From contig WGNH01000007.1 in NCBI GenBank assembly GCA_016124665.1, positions 39,920-103,919 on the forward strand: 64,000 bases of DNA, in the 5' to 3' direction. Under the pieces are notes generated by a model. The model was not told where the DNA came from, made no database searches, and saw nothing but the letters and a program-made list of their open reading frames with translations. Position numbers and translations under genes: made by a program. Each line of letters begins with the position of its first letter. Within the stretch, counting starts at the first letter, position 1. Source of the DNA: Alphaproteobacteria bacterium (GTDB taxonomy: Bacteria > Pseudomonadota > Alphaproteobacteria > Caulobacterales > Maricaulaceae). Shown here one piece after another: positions 17,870 through 27,900 of this stretch.

Positions 17870-18694
17870 ATGTCACGGCGAAACACACATCGGGATGGTT
17901 CAGAACGGCGCGCCCGCGCACGTCATATCTGGTTTCTGAACTCGGCCTTCGACAATATCGATTTTCCGACCACAGTGCTGCGTCTGGCGGAACGCGATCC
18001 CGATGCGCCCTTCCAGTTTGTGGTGACGCCGAATGTGGATCATCTGGTGCGCCTGCGCCGTGACGGTATTCTGGCCCCGCTCTATGCTCAGGCTTGGCTG
18101 ACCGTCTGTGACAGCCGGGTGCTCGAACTTATTGCCGCCCTGTCCGGTGAGGAGGTCGATGTCACGCCGGGCTCGGATCTGACCAAAACCCTCTTTGACA
18201 ATGTCGTCATGCGCCACGAACCGGTGACCATAATTGGCGGCACCAAAGAGGTAGTCGACAACGTCAAGGCGCGATATGGCCTGCGCGATGTGCGCTGGCA
18301 TGAACCGCCCATGGGCTTGCGCAACAATCCACAAGCCATCGCCGAATGCGCCCAATTTGTTGCCGACAATCCTTCCCGCTTCACCTTCCTGTGTGTCGGT
18401 TCGCCACAGCAGGAAATGATCGCCGAAGCTTGCCTCGACCGGGGCGATTGCAAGGGCATCGGCCTGTGTGTCGGCGCCTCGCTGGACTTCCTTGGCGGCG
18501 CGGCTGAACGCGCGCCGGTCTGGATGCAGAAAGCGCGCCTGGAATGGCTGCACCGTCTGGCGCAGGAACCACAGCGCATGTGGAAACGCTATCTGGTGGA
18601 CGGGCCGAAAATCGCTTTCCTGTGGTGGGAATGGCGCAAGGCCCGCACCAAGCTGCGCGCGTTTGAAAAGCGCCTGGCGGAAGCCGGCCTCTAG
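17870..18694 (+). CDS. WecB/TagA/CpsF family glycosyltransferase
   Basis: A 274-residue GT26-family enzyme of the WecB/TagA/CpsF type, which transfers N-acetylmannosamine-type sugars to lipid-linked intermediates in teichoic acid, enterobacterial antigen or capsule synthesis. Motifs: FQFVVTPNVDHLV, LTVCDSRVLELIAAL, then the family block RFTFLCVGSPQQEMIAEA and GLCVGASLDFLGGAAERAP, ending ARLEWLHRLAQEPQRMWKRY. Charged N-terminal tail of about 18 residues; alternative later start not evident. It is separate from the main polysaccharide region at 38-55 kb but is likely to serve the same surface glycan. Confidence 0.9.
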   Translation: MSRRNTHRDGSERRARARHIWFLNSAFDNIDFPTTVLRLAERDPDAPFQFVVTPNVDHLVRLRRDGILAPLYAQAWLTVCDSRVLELIAALSGEEVDVTPGSDLTKTLFDNVVMRHEPVTIIGGTKEVVDNVKARYGLRDVRWHEPPMGLRNNPQAIAECAQFVADNPSRFTFLCVGSPQQEMIAEACLDRGDCKGIGLCVGASLDFLGGAAERAPVWMQKARLEWLHRLAQEPQRMWKRYLVDGPKIAFLWWEWRKARTKLRAFEKRLAEAGL

Positions 18695-18732
18695 GCAAAC
18701 GCTCCTTACCGCGCTAATCACGGCATCGTACA

Positions 18733-18888
18733 GGTGGCCGCAAGGCCTTGATAGGGAAGTGGGGTGAAAGTCCCCCGCTGTGCCCGCAGCCGTAAGCGGA
18801 GAGTGGTCTCACACCAAGTCACTGGGGACACCCGGGAAGACGTGAGCTGCCACATTGACCCGTGAGCCGGAAGACCTGCCTGTGCCGT
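18733..18888 (+). promoter_or_regulatory. cobalamin (vitamin B12) riboswitch
   Basis: The leader has the ordered conserved blocks of the B12 riboswitch: TGATAGGGAAGTGGGGTGAA, then GCCCGCAGCCGTAAGCGG, then AAGTCACTGGGG, then GGGAAG, then GAGCCGGAAGACCTGCC (the B12 box, 18864-18880). A strong hairpin CGGCCGCG-N10-CGCGGCCG (18959-18984) follows, placed just before the ribosome site of the btuB-like gene, and may serve as the expression switch. It controls the B12 uptake operon at 19003-23390, repressing it when cobalamin is bound. Confidence 0.94.
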
Positions 18889-19002
18889 CGCTCGTCCACC
18901 CGTGCGGGATCACGTGGGAATGGCACGGCCTGTCCGTTTGCAGCGACTCCTGAAAACCCGGCCGCGGGATATTTCGCGCGGCCGTTGCCGGAGTTGTTTG
19001 AA

Positions 19003-20877
19003 ATGCGCCTGAAAACCCTCCTGCGGCGAAGCTGCGCCGCGATTTTCCTTCTCTCTCCTCCCGCGCTCGCGCAATCGGTAGATGATGACACCATCATCGT
19101 CATTGGCGGCCGCATCCCGGCCCTGGCAGAAGATGTCACCTCCGCCACCAGCCTTGTCGATGAAGATGACATCGCCCTGCGCGGCGGGCTGACGCTGGCC
19201 GACACCCTGCGGTCGGTGCCCGGCATGGCCGTATCCCGGTCTGGCGCAACGGGCGGGCTGACCGATCTCCGCGTGCGGGGTTCGGAAGCCAATCATGTCC
19301 TGGTCCTGATGGATGGCATTGAAGCCTCCGTGCCACTGACAGGCGGTTATGATTTTGCCCATGCGCCGGGTTTTGGCGTCGAGCGTGTGGAAGTCCTACG
19401 CGGGGAACAATCCGCCCTCTGGGGGTCGGACGCAATTGGCGGTGTCATCAATATCCGCACCGCGGGCTCGACCGGAGAAGAGAGGGCGCAGGGGCGGCTT
19501 GAAACCGGGTCCTTTGGCACGCTGTTCGCAGGGGTCAGCGCCTCGGGCCGGCAAGGCCGGTTCAGCGCGGGCGTCAGTGCCTCACACCTGCAAACCGATG
19601 GCATTGATGTCTCGGGCCTGGGCGGTGAAAAGGATGCGTATCAGCGCTTTTTTGTCTCCGGGACAGGAACGGCAAGGCTTGCGGAAGGCGAGTCGATTCA
19701 ATGGGCTGCGCGATTTGCAGATTTTGAAAGCGAATTTGATTCCGATTCTGATTTCAATGGCTTGCTGGACAACACCAATCAGCACAGCGCCGGTCAGCAA
19801 TTCTCTGCCGGGACCCGGCTGATGCTCCGGCGTTTCGGTTTGCGCCATGATCTTGCGCTCAATGCCTCGCGCGATGAACTGGCCAACTTCACAGACGCCG
19901 CTTTTACCGGCGAAACCGCAGCGTCCCGCTGGCAGGCCTTCTATCAGCCCACGTTCAACTGGCAGACGGGATCTATTGGCCACCAGCTGACCGGCCTCGT
20001 CGAGTTCGAGCGCGAGGAATTCGAGAGCTTTGCTGGTGCCGGGGCGGGCTCCAACCAGTCGCGGCAGACTGAAAACACGGCCGCCGCATTGGACTACCGG
20101 CTCGTTCGCGGCCCGCTGCGCGTGTCGGCCTCTATCCGCCAGGACTGGAATGACCGCTTCGACGATGCCGCCACCTGGCGCCTGGGCACGGCCTGGCATT
20201 TTGAAAGGCTTGGCGGCCGCGTTCGCGCCAGCGCCGGTGAGGGCGTCAAGAATCCCGGCATCTACGAGCTGTTCGGCTTTTTCCCCGGATTTTTCACCGG
20301 CAATCCCGGTCTGACACCGGAACGCTCCCGCGGCTGGGAGATCGGCTGGGATCAGGCGCTGGGATCAGTTGCCCGCCTGTCGGTCACATGGTTCGAGGCG
20401 GATCTGGAAGACGAGATTTTTACCGATTTCAGCGTTTCGCCAGCCACGGCGCGCAACCGGGTGACCGCGTCCCGCAGGTCCGGTCTGGAACTTGACGGGG
20501 AGGCGGATATCACCTCCCGGCTCTCGATCTCCGGATCGGCCACTTTCCTGCAGTCCGAAGAGAATGGCGTGCCTGAGCTCCGCCGCCCGGAATTCACCGG
20601 CAGTCTGGCCCTGAACTGGCAGTCAGTGGACGGGCGCTGGCAGGCGGGTTTTGCCGCGGATCATACGGGCGAACAGCTCGACACCGATTTCGGCAGTTTC
20701 TCGACCGTGACTTTGCCCGCCTATACATGGCTGTCAGCGCGTCTCGCCTGGCAGTTGTCCCCCGCGGCGCAGATTTATCTGCGCGGCACAAATCTGAGCG
20801 ATGAGGAGAGAGTGGATGTCTTCGGATATGCCTCTGAAGGCCGCGGCCTGTTTGTGGGCCTGCGCCTCGGCCGTTAG
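19003..20877 (+). CDS. btuB: TonB-dependent outer membrane receptor for cobalamin (BtuB-like)
   Basis: A 624-residue outer membrane beta-barrel that imports cobalamin using TonB energy. Signal peptide about 1-24 (LLSPPALA-QS), TonB box DTIIVIGG (about 28-35), plug domain to about 150 (VPGMAVSRSGATGGLTDLRV, then VLRGEQSALWGSDAIGGVIN), and barrel strands to an aromatic end (GRGLFVGLRLGR). ATG 19003 is chosen because it starts a signal peptide and follows GGAG; the open frame upstream runs through the riboswitch. Substrate is inferred from the B12 riboswitch directly upstream and the ABC importer genes downstream. It overlaps btuF by about 62 bases. Confidence 0.93.
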   Translation: MRLKTLLRRSCAAIFLLSPPALAQSVDDDTIIVIGGRIPALAEDVTSATSLVDEDDIALRGGLTLADTLRSVPGMAVSRSGATGGLTDLRVRGSEANHVLVLMDGIEASVPLTGGYDFAHAPGFGVERVEVLRGEQSALWGSDAIGGVINIRTAGSTGEERAQGRLETGSFGTLFAGVSASGRQGRFSAGVSASHLQTDGIDVSGLGGEKDAYQRFFVSGTGTARLAEGESIQWAARFADFESEFDSDSDFNGLLDNTNQHSAGQQFSAGTRLMLRRFGLRHDLALNASRDELANFTDAAFTGETAASRWQAFYQPTFNWQTGSIGHQLTGLVEFEREEFESFAGAGAGSNQSRQTENTAAALDYRLVRGPLRVSASIRQDWNDRFDDAATWRLGTAWHFERLGGRVRASAGEGVKNPGIYELFGFFPGFFTGNPGLTPERSRGWEIGWDQALGSVARLSVTWFEADLEDEIFTDFSVSPATARNRVTASRRSGLELDGEADITSRLSISGSATFLQSEENGVPELRRPEFTGSLALNWQSVDGRWQAGFAADHTGEQLDTDFGSFSTVTLPAYTWLSARLAWQLSPAAQIYLRGTNLSDEERVDVFGYASEGRGLFVGLRLGR

Positions 20878-21664
20878 CGCGGCGGACGGGCCCTCACGCA
20901 TCGTTTCGGCGGATCTGTGCGCGGATGCCTATGTCTTCGCGCTCGCCGACCGGGAGGCCGTTGCGGCGGTCTCCTGGCAGGCCGGGCAGACGGTCTCCGG
21001 CGCGCCGGAATGGGCGCTGGACCTGCCACGGGCCTCGGATGACGCCGAGCGCCTGATCGCACTGCAACCGGATCTCGTGGTCTTCGGCCCCGCGGGCGCA
21101 GGTGATACGGCGCGCTTTCTGGACCGCGCGGGCATTGCCCGTGTAAACCTGCAATGGGGGGAGGACTGGGACACGGTGACCGCCAATCTGCGCCTTATTG
21201 GTGCGGCAATCGACGAAGCCGAACGCGCAGAGGCCCTGATGACAGAACTGGAGGCGCGGCGTCAGCATCTGGCCATGCGGGCGGCGGAGCATGGGCGTCC
21301 ACCGTCCGTTTTCTATCTCAGCGTCACCGGCGGCGCGGCTGGTACGGACACGCTGGTGGATGAGGCCATCCGCATGGCGGGCGGTCGCAACGCCGCAGCG
21401 GAAGCAGGGGCCAGAGGCTGGCTGGCCGCGAATGCGGCCTGGGCGTTCCGGGTGGATCCGGACCTCGTCATTACCAGCTATTTTGTTGACGGATATGCGA
21501 CGCGCAACAATACAGGCGCGCGCCATTCGGCATTCCAGCGCCTGCTGCAGGACACGCCCCGGATCGATATTCCGGCCTCCGCATGGTCCTGCGCGGGACC
21601 GGCCCTGATGGACGCCGCCGAACAGATCGCCGATGCAATCGATTACGCAGGGCAGGGGACATGA
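20816..21664 (+). CDS. btuF: periplasmic cobalamin-binding protein of ABC importer (BtuF-like)
   Basis: A 282-residue periplasmic substrate-binding protein of the BtuF/FhuD type. Signal peptide MSSDMPLKAAACLWACASAV followed by SAADGP. The mature protein starts RIVSADLCADAYVFALAD and has the usual two lobes joined by a helix, with DLVVFGPAGAGDTARFLDRA and RVDPDLVITSYFVDGYAT. ATG 20816 is chosen since GAGGAGAG stands a few bases upstream; ATG 20801 is possible. Its 5' end lies inside the btuB 3' end, and its stop overlaps btuC (ATGA). It should hand cobalamin to BtuCD. Confidence 0.9.
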   Translation: MSSDMPLKAAACLWACASAVSAADGPSRIVSADLCADAYVFALADREAVAAVSWQAGQTVSGAPEWALDLPRASDDAERLIALQPDLVVFGPAGAGDTARFLDRAGIARVNLQWGEDWDTVTANLRLIGAAIDEAERAEALMTELEARRQHLAMRAAEHGRPPSVFYLSVTGGAAGTDTLVDEAIRMAGGRNAAAEAGARGWLAANAAWAFRVDPDLVITSYFVDGYATRNNTGARHSAFQRLLQDTPRIDIPASAWSCAGPALMDAAEQIADAIDYAGQGT

Positions 21665-22632
21665 AGGATATCCGCCTGATACTGATTTTGTCGGGGATTT
21701 GTGGTCTGTCGGGACTGGCCGGCCTGTTCGTTGACGGGTTTCCGGTGGCGGCATTACGGGCGGGCGATGAAACCGCATGGCTATTGCTGACCGAGCTGCG
21801 GCTGCCGCGCATCGCGCTTGGCTTTCTGGTCGGAGCGGCACTGGGCCTGTCCGGCGCGGCTTTGCAGGGCTATTTCCGCAATCCTCTTGCCGATCCCGGT
21901 GTTGTCGGCGTGTCGGCCAGTGCCGGTCTGGGCGCGGTCGCGGCGCTGTATTTCGGACTGGTCAGCCTCTCGGCCCTGGTCCTGCCCGTAATGGCGATTG
22001 CCGGGGCGGCTCTGGGCGGCACGGCGCTTCTCCTCATTGCCGGACGCGGCGCCACGGCGACCAGCCTCATCCTCTCCGGCGTTGCCGTCGGAGCGCTGGC
22101 CAATGCGCTTGTCGCACTGGCCATGAATTTCTCTCCCAATCCCTGGGCCTTGTCGGAAATCGCCTACTGGCTGATGGGGTCCCTGCGCAATACCAGCTGG
22201 ACCGAAGTCCGGATCGCCCTGCCGCTCATCGCAGCGGGGGCGGCAATATTGCTGACCACGGCACGCGATCTCCACAGTCTCACCATTGGCGAGGACGGGG
22301 CCCGCGCGCTCGGCGTCAATCTGCGCGGCCTGCAAATCCGCCTGATCGCCGGCACGGCTCTGGCGGTTGGCGCAGCGGTCGCGGTCGCGGGCGCCATCGG
22401 CTTTGTCGGACTGGTCGTGCCGCATCTGATCCGGCCTCTGGTTCATCACGAGCCCGCGCGCCTGCTGCTTCCGTCGGCGCTGGGGGGCGGGGCCTTGCTG
22501 ATGACGGCGGATGCGGCCACTCGCCTTGTCTCCGGCGATGGCGTTCCGCTCTATCTCGGCGTGATGACGGCGATCCTCGGCGTGCCATTCTTCTTCCACC
22601 TCATCCGGCAGACGGGGAGGCTGGCGCCATGA
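21661..22632 (+). CDS. btuC: cobalamin ABC importer permease (BtuC-like, FecCD family)
   Basis: A 323-residue permease of the FecCD/BtuC family with many transmembrane helices. Motifs: ELRLPRIALGFLVGAALGLS then GAALQGYFRNPLADPGVVG (about 45-80), typical of this family; then ATSLILSGVAVGAL and, near the end, GFVGLVVPHLIRPLV, which is the ATPase-contact helix. Start ATG 21661 overlaps the btuF stop (ATGA); the frame upstream overlaps btuF without homology. Its stop in turn overlaps the btuD start (ATGA). Confidence 0.93.
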   Translation: MKDIRLILILSGICGLSGLAGLFVDGFPVAALRAGDETAWLLLTELRLPRIALGFLVGAALGLSGAALQGYFRNPLADPGVVGVSASAGLGAVAALYFGLVSLSALVLPVMAIAGAALGGTALLLIAGRGATATSLILSGVAVGALANALVALAMNFSPNPWALSEIAYWLMGSLRNTSWTEVRIALPLIAAGAAILLTTARDLHSLTIGEDGARALGVNLRGLQIRLIAGTALAVGAAVAVAGAIGFVGLVVPHLIRPLVHHEPARLLLPSALGGGALLMTADAATRLVSGDGVPLYLGVMTAILGVPFFFHLIRQTGRLAP

Positions 22633-23390
22633 CCGCCCGCTTTGAACTGGACCAGATCGATTGCCGTTATGGCGAACGCACGGCGTTTCAAACCCGCCAT
22701 CTGGCGATTGCGTCAGGGGAGCTGACCGCGATTGTCGGTCCGAACGGGGCGGGCAAGTCCACGCTCGTCAAGACGCTGGCCGGACTGATCACGCCGGTAC
22801 AGGGAGAGGTCCGTCTCGACGGTGTCGCGCTGCACCGCTTTGCCGACCGCGAACGCGCCCGCCGCATTGCCTATCTGCCCGCGGATTCGCGTCTCGCCTG
22901 GCCGCTAATCGCGGTCCGGGTGGTGGAATTGGGGCGTTATCCCTTCCTGAAGCCGCTTCACGGCTTCACGGATGAGGATGGCGAATACCTTGACGATGCC
23001 ATTCAGCGGGCGGGCGCAACCGGGCTGACGGCGCGGCGGTTTGACGAACTGTCCTCCGGCGAGAAAGCGCGCATCCTGCTGGCAAGGGCGCTGGCCACAA
23101 ATGCCGGCACCTTGCTCCTCGACGAGCCCGGCGCGGCACTGGATCCGCGCCATCAGCTCGCCGTGATGAAGGTTCTGCAAGCCGAAGCGCGAAGGGGCGT
23201 CTGCACCGTCTTTGCCGGCCATAGCCTGGAGCTTGTCAGCCGCTTTGCGGACCGCGTCCTGGTCATGGATCAGGGCCGCATTGTCGCCGATGGCCCGCCT
23301 CGGGAGGCATTGTCGCCACCGATCCTTTCGGATGTCTTCGGCCTTGATGCGCCGAAAGGGATCACCCCGCCAGACTGGGCCATGGGCTAG
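22629..23390 (+). CDS. btuD: cobalamin ABC importer ATP-binding protein (BtuD-like)
   Basis: A 253-residue ABC ATPase that powers BtuC. Walker A is GPNGAGKST (37-45), the ABC signature appears as ELSSGEKARILLARAL (consensus LSGGQ is LSSGE here), Walker B is LLLDEPGAALD, and the switch His is in FAGHSLELV. Start ATG 22629 overlaps the btuC stop. The stop TAG overlaps the stop of the convergent mrp gene through the palindrome CTAG (23387-23390). Last gene of the B12 uptake operon. Confidence 0.93.
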   Translation: MTARFELDQIDCRYGERTAFQTRHLAIASGELTAIVGPNGAGKSTLVKTLAGLITPVQGEVRLDGVALHRFADRERARRIAYLPADSRLAWPLIAVRVVELGRYPFLKPLHGFTDEDGEYLDDAIQRAGATGLTARRFDELSSGEKARILLARALATNAGTLLLDEPGAALDPRHQLAVMKVLQAEARRGVCTVFAGHSLELVSRFADRVLVMDQGRIVADGPPREALSPPILSDVFGLDAPKGITPPDWAMG

Positions 23391-24472
23391 GCAGAGAAGA
23401 CGATCTCCGGTGCCGGTTTGCGCACGTCATCGGCCGAGACCAGCATGGCCTGGGCGGCACGGGCAAAAGCCTCTGCCACGGGGCCGTTGCCAAAAGCTAC
23501 CGGCTCGCCGGAATCCGAGCGCTCGCGCAATTCAATCGTCAGGGGAATCTCGCCCAGGAAGGGCACGCCCATCGCATCGGCTTCGGCGCGTGTGCCGCCA
23601 TGACCGAATATCTCGCTGGCTTCGCCGCAATGCGGGCAGAGAAAGACGCTCATATTCTCGATCAGGCCGAGAATGGGCGTATGCGTCTTTTCAAACATGG
23701 CAATCGCCTTCCGGGCATCATCCAGCGCCAGATCCTGCGGCGTGCAGGCGATCACCACGCCGTCAATGGCGATGGTCTGGGCAATGGCCAGTTGGGCATC
23801 GCCCGTGCCGGGCGGCATGTCGATGATCAGCACATCGGGCTGGCCCCAATCGGTCTCGTTCAGGAATTGCTGGATCGCCCCCTGCACCATGGGCCCGCGC
23901 CAGACCACCGGCTGGCCGGGCTTGGTCAGGAAACCCATGGACACGACGCGGACACCATGCGCTTCGGCGGGCTCTATGCCCTTGTCGGTCTTCTTCAGCC
24001 CCTTGATATCGCGCAGGCCGAACAGCCGCGGAATGGACGGGCCGTAAATATCCGCGTCCAGTATGCCGACCCGGTGACCCTGCTTGGTCAGGGCGGCGGC
24101 CAGATTCGCTGCAACCGTGGATTTTCCGACCCCGCCCTTGCCGGCGGCCACGGCGATGATCCGTTTCGCCGGCCGGGGCCCGTCTGCCACTGCTGCAGCC
24201 TGTCGCGGGCGCTCCTTCGGCTGGCCGGGCGCGCGCTGGATCGTGGTGATGACACGGACGCGCTCGACACCGCTGATCTCGCGGGCGGCCGATTCGATCT
24301 CGGCTTTCAGGCCTGCCGCATCCTCGTCTGCCGCAGCTTTGAGGACAATTGTGGCGACGCCATTGTCGATGACGGCCCCATCCAGCCGCCCGGCTGTGGC
24401 CAGTCCCTTGCCACTGGACGGATCGGATATCGCGTCGAGACGGGCCAGCAATGCATCAGACATGGCAGTCAT
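23387..24472 (-). CDS. apbC: Mrp/NBP35 (ApbC) family iron-sulfur carrier ATPase
   Basis: A 361-residue P-loop ATPase that helps load iron-sulfur clusters on target proteins. An N-terminal MIP18/DUF59-like domain (about 5-80) is followed by a deviant Walker A AAGKGGVGKST (109-119), ADIYGPSIPRLFGL, switch motifs LIIDMPPGTGDAQL (215-228), and the CxxC pair that holds a bridging cluster in LCPHCGE (Cys279, Cys282). ATG 24472 or the ATG nine bases inside could be the start. Convergent with btuD with overlapping stops. Confidence 0.93.
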   Translation of the reverse strand: MTAMSDALLARLDAISDPSSGKGLATAGRLDGAVIDNGVATIVLKAAADEDAAGLKAEIESAAREISGVERVRVITTIQRAPGQPKERPRQAAAVADGPRPAKRIIAVAAGKGGVGKSTVAANLAAALTKQGHRVGILDADIYGPSIPRLFGLRDIKGLKKTDKGIEPAEAHGVRVVSMGFLTKPGQPVVWRGPMVQGAIQQFLNETDWGQPDVLIIDMPPGTGDAQLAIAQTIAIDGVVIACTPQDLALDDARKAIAMFEKTHTPILGLIENMSVFLCPHCGEASEIFGHGGTRAEADAMGVPFLGEIPLTIELRERSDSGEPVAFGNGPVAEAFARAAQAMLVSADDVRKPAPEIVFSA

Positions 24473-24568
24473 TCTCCAAAACCATCAGGGTCAACATAGG
24501 CATGCCCGCGGGACTGCCAATGCGGCAATCGCGTTCGGGATGATATCTTGTTGTAAACAGGAAGAAAA

Positions 24569-24643
24569 TGGTGGGCGCGGCAAGGATTGAACTTGCGACC
24601 CCTACGATGTCAACGTAGTGCTCTCCCACTGAGCTACGCGCCC
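24569..24643 (-). tRNA. tRNA-Val (anticodon GAC)
   Basis: On the minus strand the acceptor stem GGGCGCG pairs with CGCGCCC; D arm GCTC-AGTGGGA-GAGC; anticodon stem CTACG/CGTAG with loop TTGACAT (anticodon GAC, valine); T arm GCAAG-TTCAATC-CTTGC; discriminator A and an encoded CCA. 75 bases including CCA. No intron. Confidence 0.96.
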
Positions 24644-24912
24644 GTCCACCAAGGGAGGCGAGCTATTAGCCCCGCTGCGGCACGGATGCAAGACGAAGCT
24701 GCATTCTGTGCTGAAATGACAGGCGTCTGACGATCGTATGACTTTTATGCAACATTCACGGCGGAAATACGGCGAAGATGGGGCGCACGCTTTACGAGCG
24801 GGAACGCGGCGGTGATAGTGGGATCAGGAAAGTAGCCACTTTCCGGCTGTGCGCGTTTGCCTCGGTGTCTGTTCTGTCGCGGTGAACCAAAATAAACAAG
24901 TCATGAAGGGGT
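24644..24912 (+). other. leader/promoter region of the large TonB-dependent receptor gene
   Basis: 269 bases between tRNA-Val and the receptor start. No reading frame, RNA gene or clear promoter box was recognised. A GAAGGGG ribosome site stands six bases before the receptor ATG at 24913. A long untranslated leader or distal promoter may be present. Confidence 0.4.
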
Positions 24913-27900
24913 ATGACAGTGAGCAATTTCTGGGATCGCGAGCGTCTCTTGCGCTCAACCATTCTGGCGGGCTTCGCGGCAGCGGGTCTGGCCGGGGCGA
25001 CTGCGTATGCGCAGGACGTCGAAGAAGATGAGGAAGCTGTTGAGGAAGAGGAAGAAGAGGATACGGTTGTTGTAACCGGTTCCCGTATTCAGCGCTCTGA
25101 ATTCAACTCGCTTTCGCCGGTGCAGGTTATTTCGGGCGAAGTTTCGCGCGAAGTCGGTCTTGTGAACGCCGCAGACATTCTGCAGGCCCAGTCGCAAGCA
25201 ACCGGTACGCAGATCGACACCACATTCGTCGGCTTCGTTCTCGACAACGGCCCGGGTTCGGTTCAGCTGAACCTGCGCGGCCTGAATGCCGAGCGCACCC
25301 TGACGCTGATCAATGGCCGCCGCCTGGCGCCGGCCGGTATCGGTGGCGCACCGACCAGCCCGGATCTCACACTGATCCCGGGTCTGATCATCGAGCGCAT
25401 CGACCTGCTGCTTGACGGTGCCTCCTCGATCTACGGTTCGGACGCTGTGGCCGGTGTGGCCAACGTCGTGCTCCGTCAGGACTTCGAAGGCGTCGAGTTT
25501 GAATACAACCGCACCACCCCCTTCGATGATGGTGGTGAGCAAACCCAGTTCGCAGCCGCCTGGGGTATCAACTCTGACCGTGGCTTTGCCGGTTTTGCCT
25601 TTGAATATTCGCAAACCGAGGTCCAGCGCCTCGGTGACCGTGATTTCACCCGCGGCTGCCCGCGCAATCACGAAATCGGCAACGACGGCGTGATCCGTTC
25701 CGTCGACGTCTCGACCTGGGACTTCTCGGGTGCCAATCCGGGCGACATCAATAATGGCCGCAATGTCGGCCTGTTCACCGGTGCCAATGCCTCGTGTAAC
25801 ACCTCGCTGATCAACCGCCTTTTCATTCCGATCGGTTTCGGTTCGGTCTATTACACGCCGGGCTTCTCCAACATGCTGGTGCCGAACTTCTCGGAATCCA
25901 ACCTTGGCGGTAATGTCGGCGGTCCGCTGGGCTCGAACGTCTGGAGCCTGGCGCGTCTGCAAGGTCAGCCGGGGCCGTATACGTCCGATTTCGACTTTGC
26001 TTCGCCGCTCTACAACCAGAATACGGCATCGAACTACAACGATCAGGATTTCATTCCTGAGCAGCAACGCTGGAGCTTCTACAGCTATGGCGAGCATGAT
26101 GTCAGCTGGGGCAGCAACACTTCGGCCTATTACGAGCTGCTGGTCGCCAACCGCCAGACCACGATCAACTCGCTGGATCCGGGTTTCTTCCCGACCGTTC
26201 CGGCCAACAACCCGTTCAACCCGTGTAATCAGACCACCAATCCGGATGGCGTAAACTGCCTCGCGCTTTTCGGTGTGAACTTCGGTAATCTGGATGTCGT
26301 TCCGATCATCCAGATTCTGGGTGAGCGGGACCGTCAGGAAGCGGATATCACGCAGATCAGTTCTGTTGTCGGCTTCCGCGGCGACCTGCCCTTCTTCAAT
26401 TCCTGGAGCTATGACCTCTTCACGAGCTATGCCCGTTCGGAAGGTTTCAGCCGCTTCGTCGGGGTTGATAATGACCGTCTGCAATTGTCGCTGAATACAT
26501 CACAGCGTCTGCCGAATGGCGATGTGGTCTGTGGTATCGACATTGATGGCGATGGTCTTCCGGACAATGAAGTCGGCGCCTTTGGCGGCGAATTCCTCAG
26601 CAATACGCCGTGTGTTCCGATCAACCTGTTCCAGCCGTCCATCTATCAGGAAGGCGGCGGTGTCCTTTCACAGGCCGAAATGGATTACCTCCTGGCACCG
26701 GCCACCATCCGGACCGTTTACGAGCAGCTGCTCGTTGGCGGTACGACGACCGGCAATCTGTTCACGCTAAACAATGGCTCTGATGTTCCGCTTGTTCTCG
26801 GTTTCGAATATCGCCGCGACACCATTCAGTCACAGGCGGACGATACTTTCGGCCGCGGCGACATTATCTTCCTCTCGGCTGACCAGGGCGCAACCGGTAA
26901 CCGCTATCTGTGGGAAGTCTTCGCAGAAACGGAATTCCAGCCGATTCTCGGCCGCCGCTTCGCTGAAGAGGTGACGATCAACCTCTCGGGCCGCTGGACG
27001 GATGAGAGCAATTACGGCACCGACGTCACCTACTCGATCAAGGGGAACTGGCGTCCGACCAACTGGCTGAACTTCCGCGGTTCCTACGGCACGTCCTATC
27101 GCGCGCCGAATGCCCGCGAACAGTTCCTGGCGGGTCAGACCGGATTTGCCACTGTCTCCGACCCGTGTGTGGTTCCGACCGCTGCCCGTGTCGATCTTGA
27201 CAACAATCCCGCCACGCCACCGACTTATGATCCGAATCTCGACACACGGTCGCAGATCACGATCGCCAACTGTCAGGCTGCCGGTGTTGATCCGACGTCA
27301 CTGGGTCTGGCCGCCAACCTGCTGCCGAATACTTCGGTGGAAACGGCCTCGGGGGGGACAACCCTGCTGGATCCGGAAACCTCGACCTCCCAGACTTGGG
27401 GTCTCGTTGCGGAACAGCCATGGTTTGAAGCCTTCGATCTGCGGCTCGCAGTCACCTATTACGACATTGTTGTCACCGACTCGGTCAACGAGCCGACGGC
27501 AGCCTTCATTGTCGGTGATTGCTACAACACCATTCCGGGCTTCCAGTCCGCCTTCTGTAACCGTATCCAGCGGGATGGACAGGGCTTCCTGAACTTCATC
27601 GATGCCTCCTTCATCAACATTGGTACGATCAACTCGAAGGGTGTGGATTTCAACGTTCTCTATGAGGATGAAATCCCGTGGTTTGGCGGCTGGGGTCTGA
27701 CCACAGACCTTCGGGCCACCCGCCTGAACGAGCAGATCTTCAATGTTCAGGGTATTCCGGATGATAACGCCGGTGAGACCGAAGCACCGCATTGGACAGG
27801 TTCTGTCCGCGTTGCTCTGGACCGCAATAACTGGCGCTTCACCTGGTTGACCCAGTACATTGGCGGCGGTGAAGAGGTTAATCCGGGCACGACCGGTGTG

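Noticed and set aside
24955..26484. 509-residue open frame on the minus strand
   Set aside because: It is antisense to the TonB-dependent receptor, has no recognisable domain, and has the repetitive Arg/Asp/Val composition of a shadow frame.
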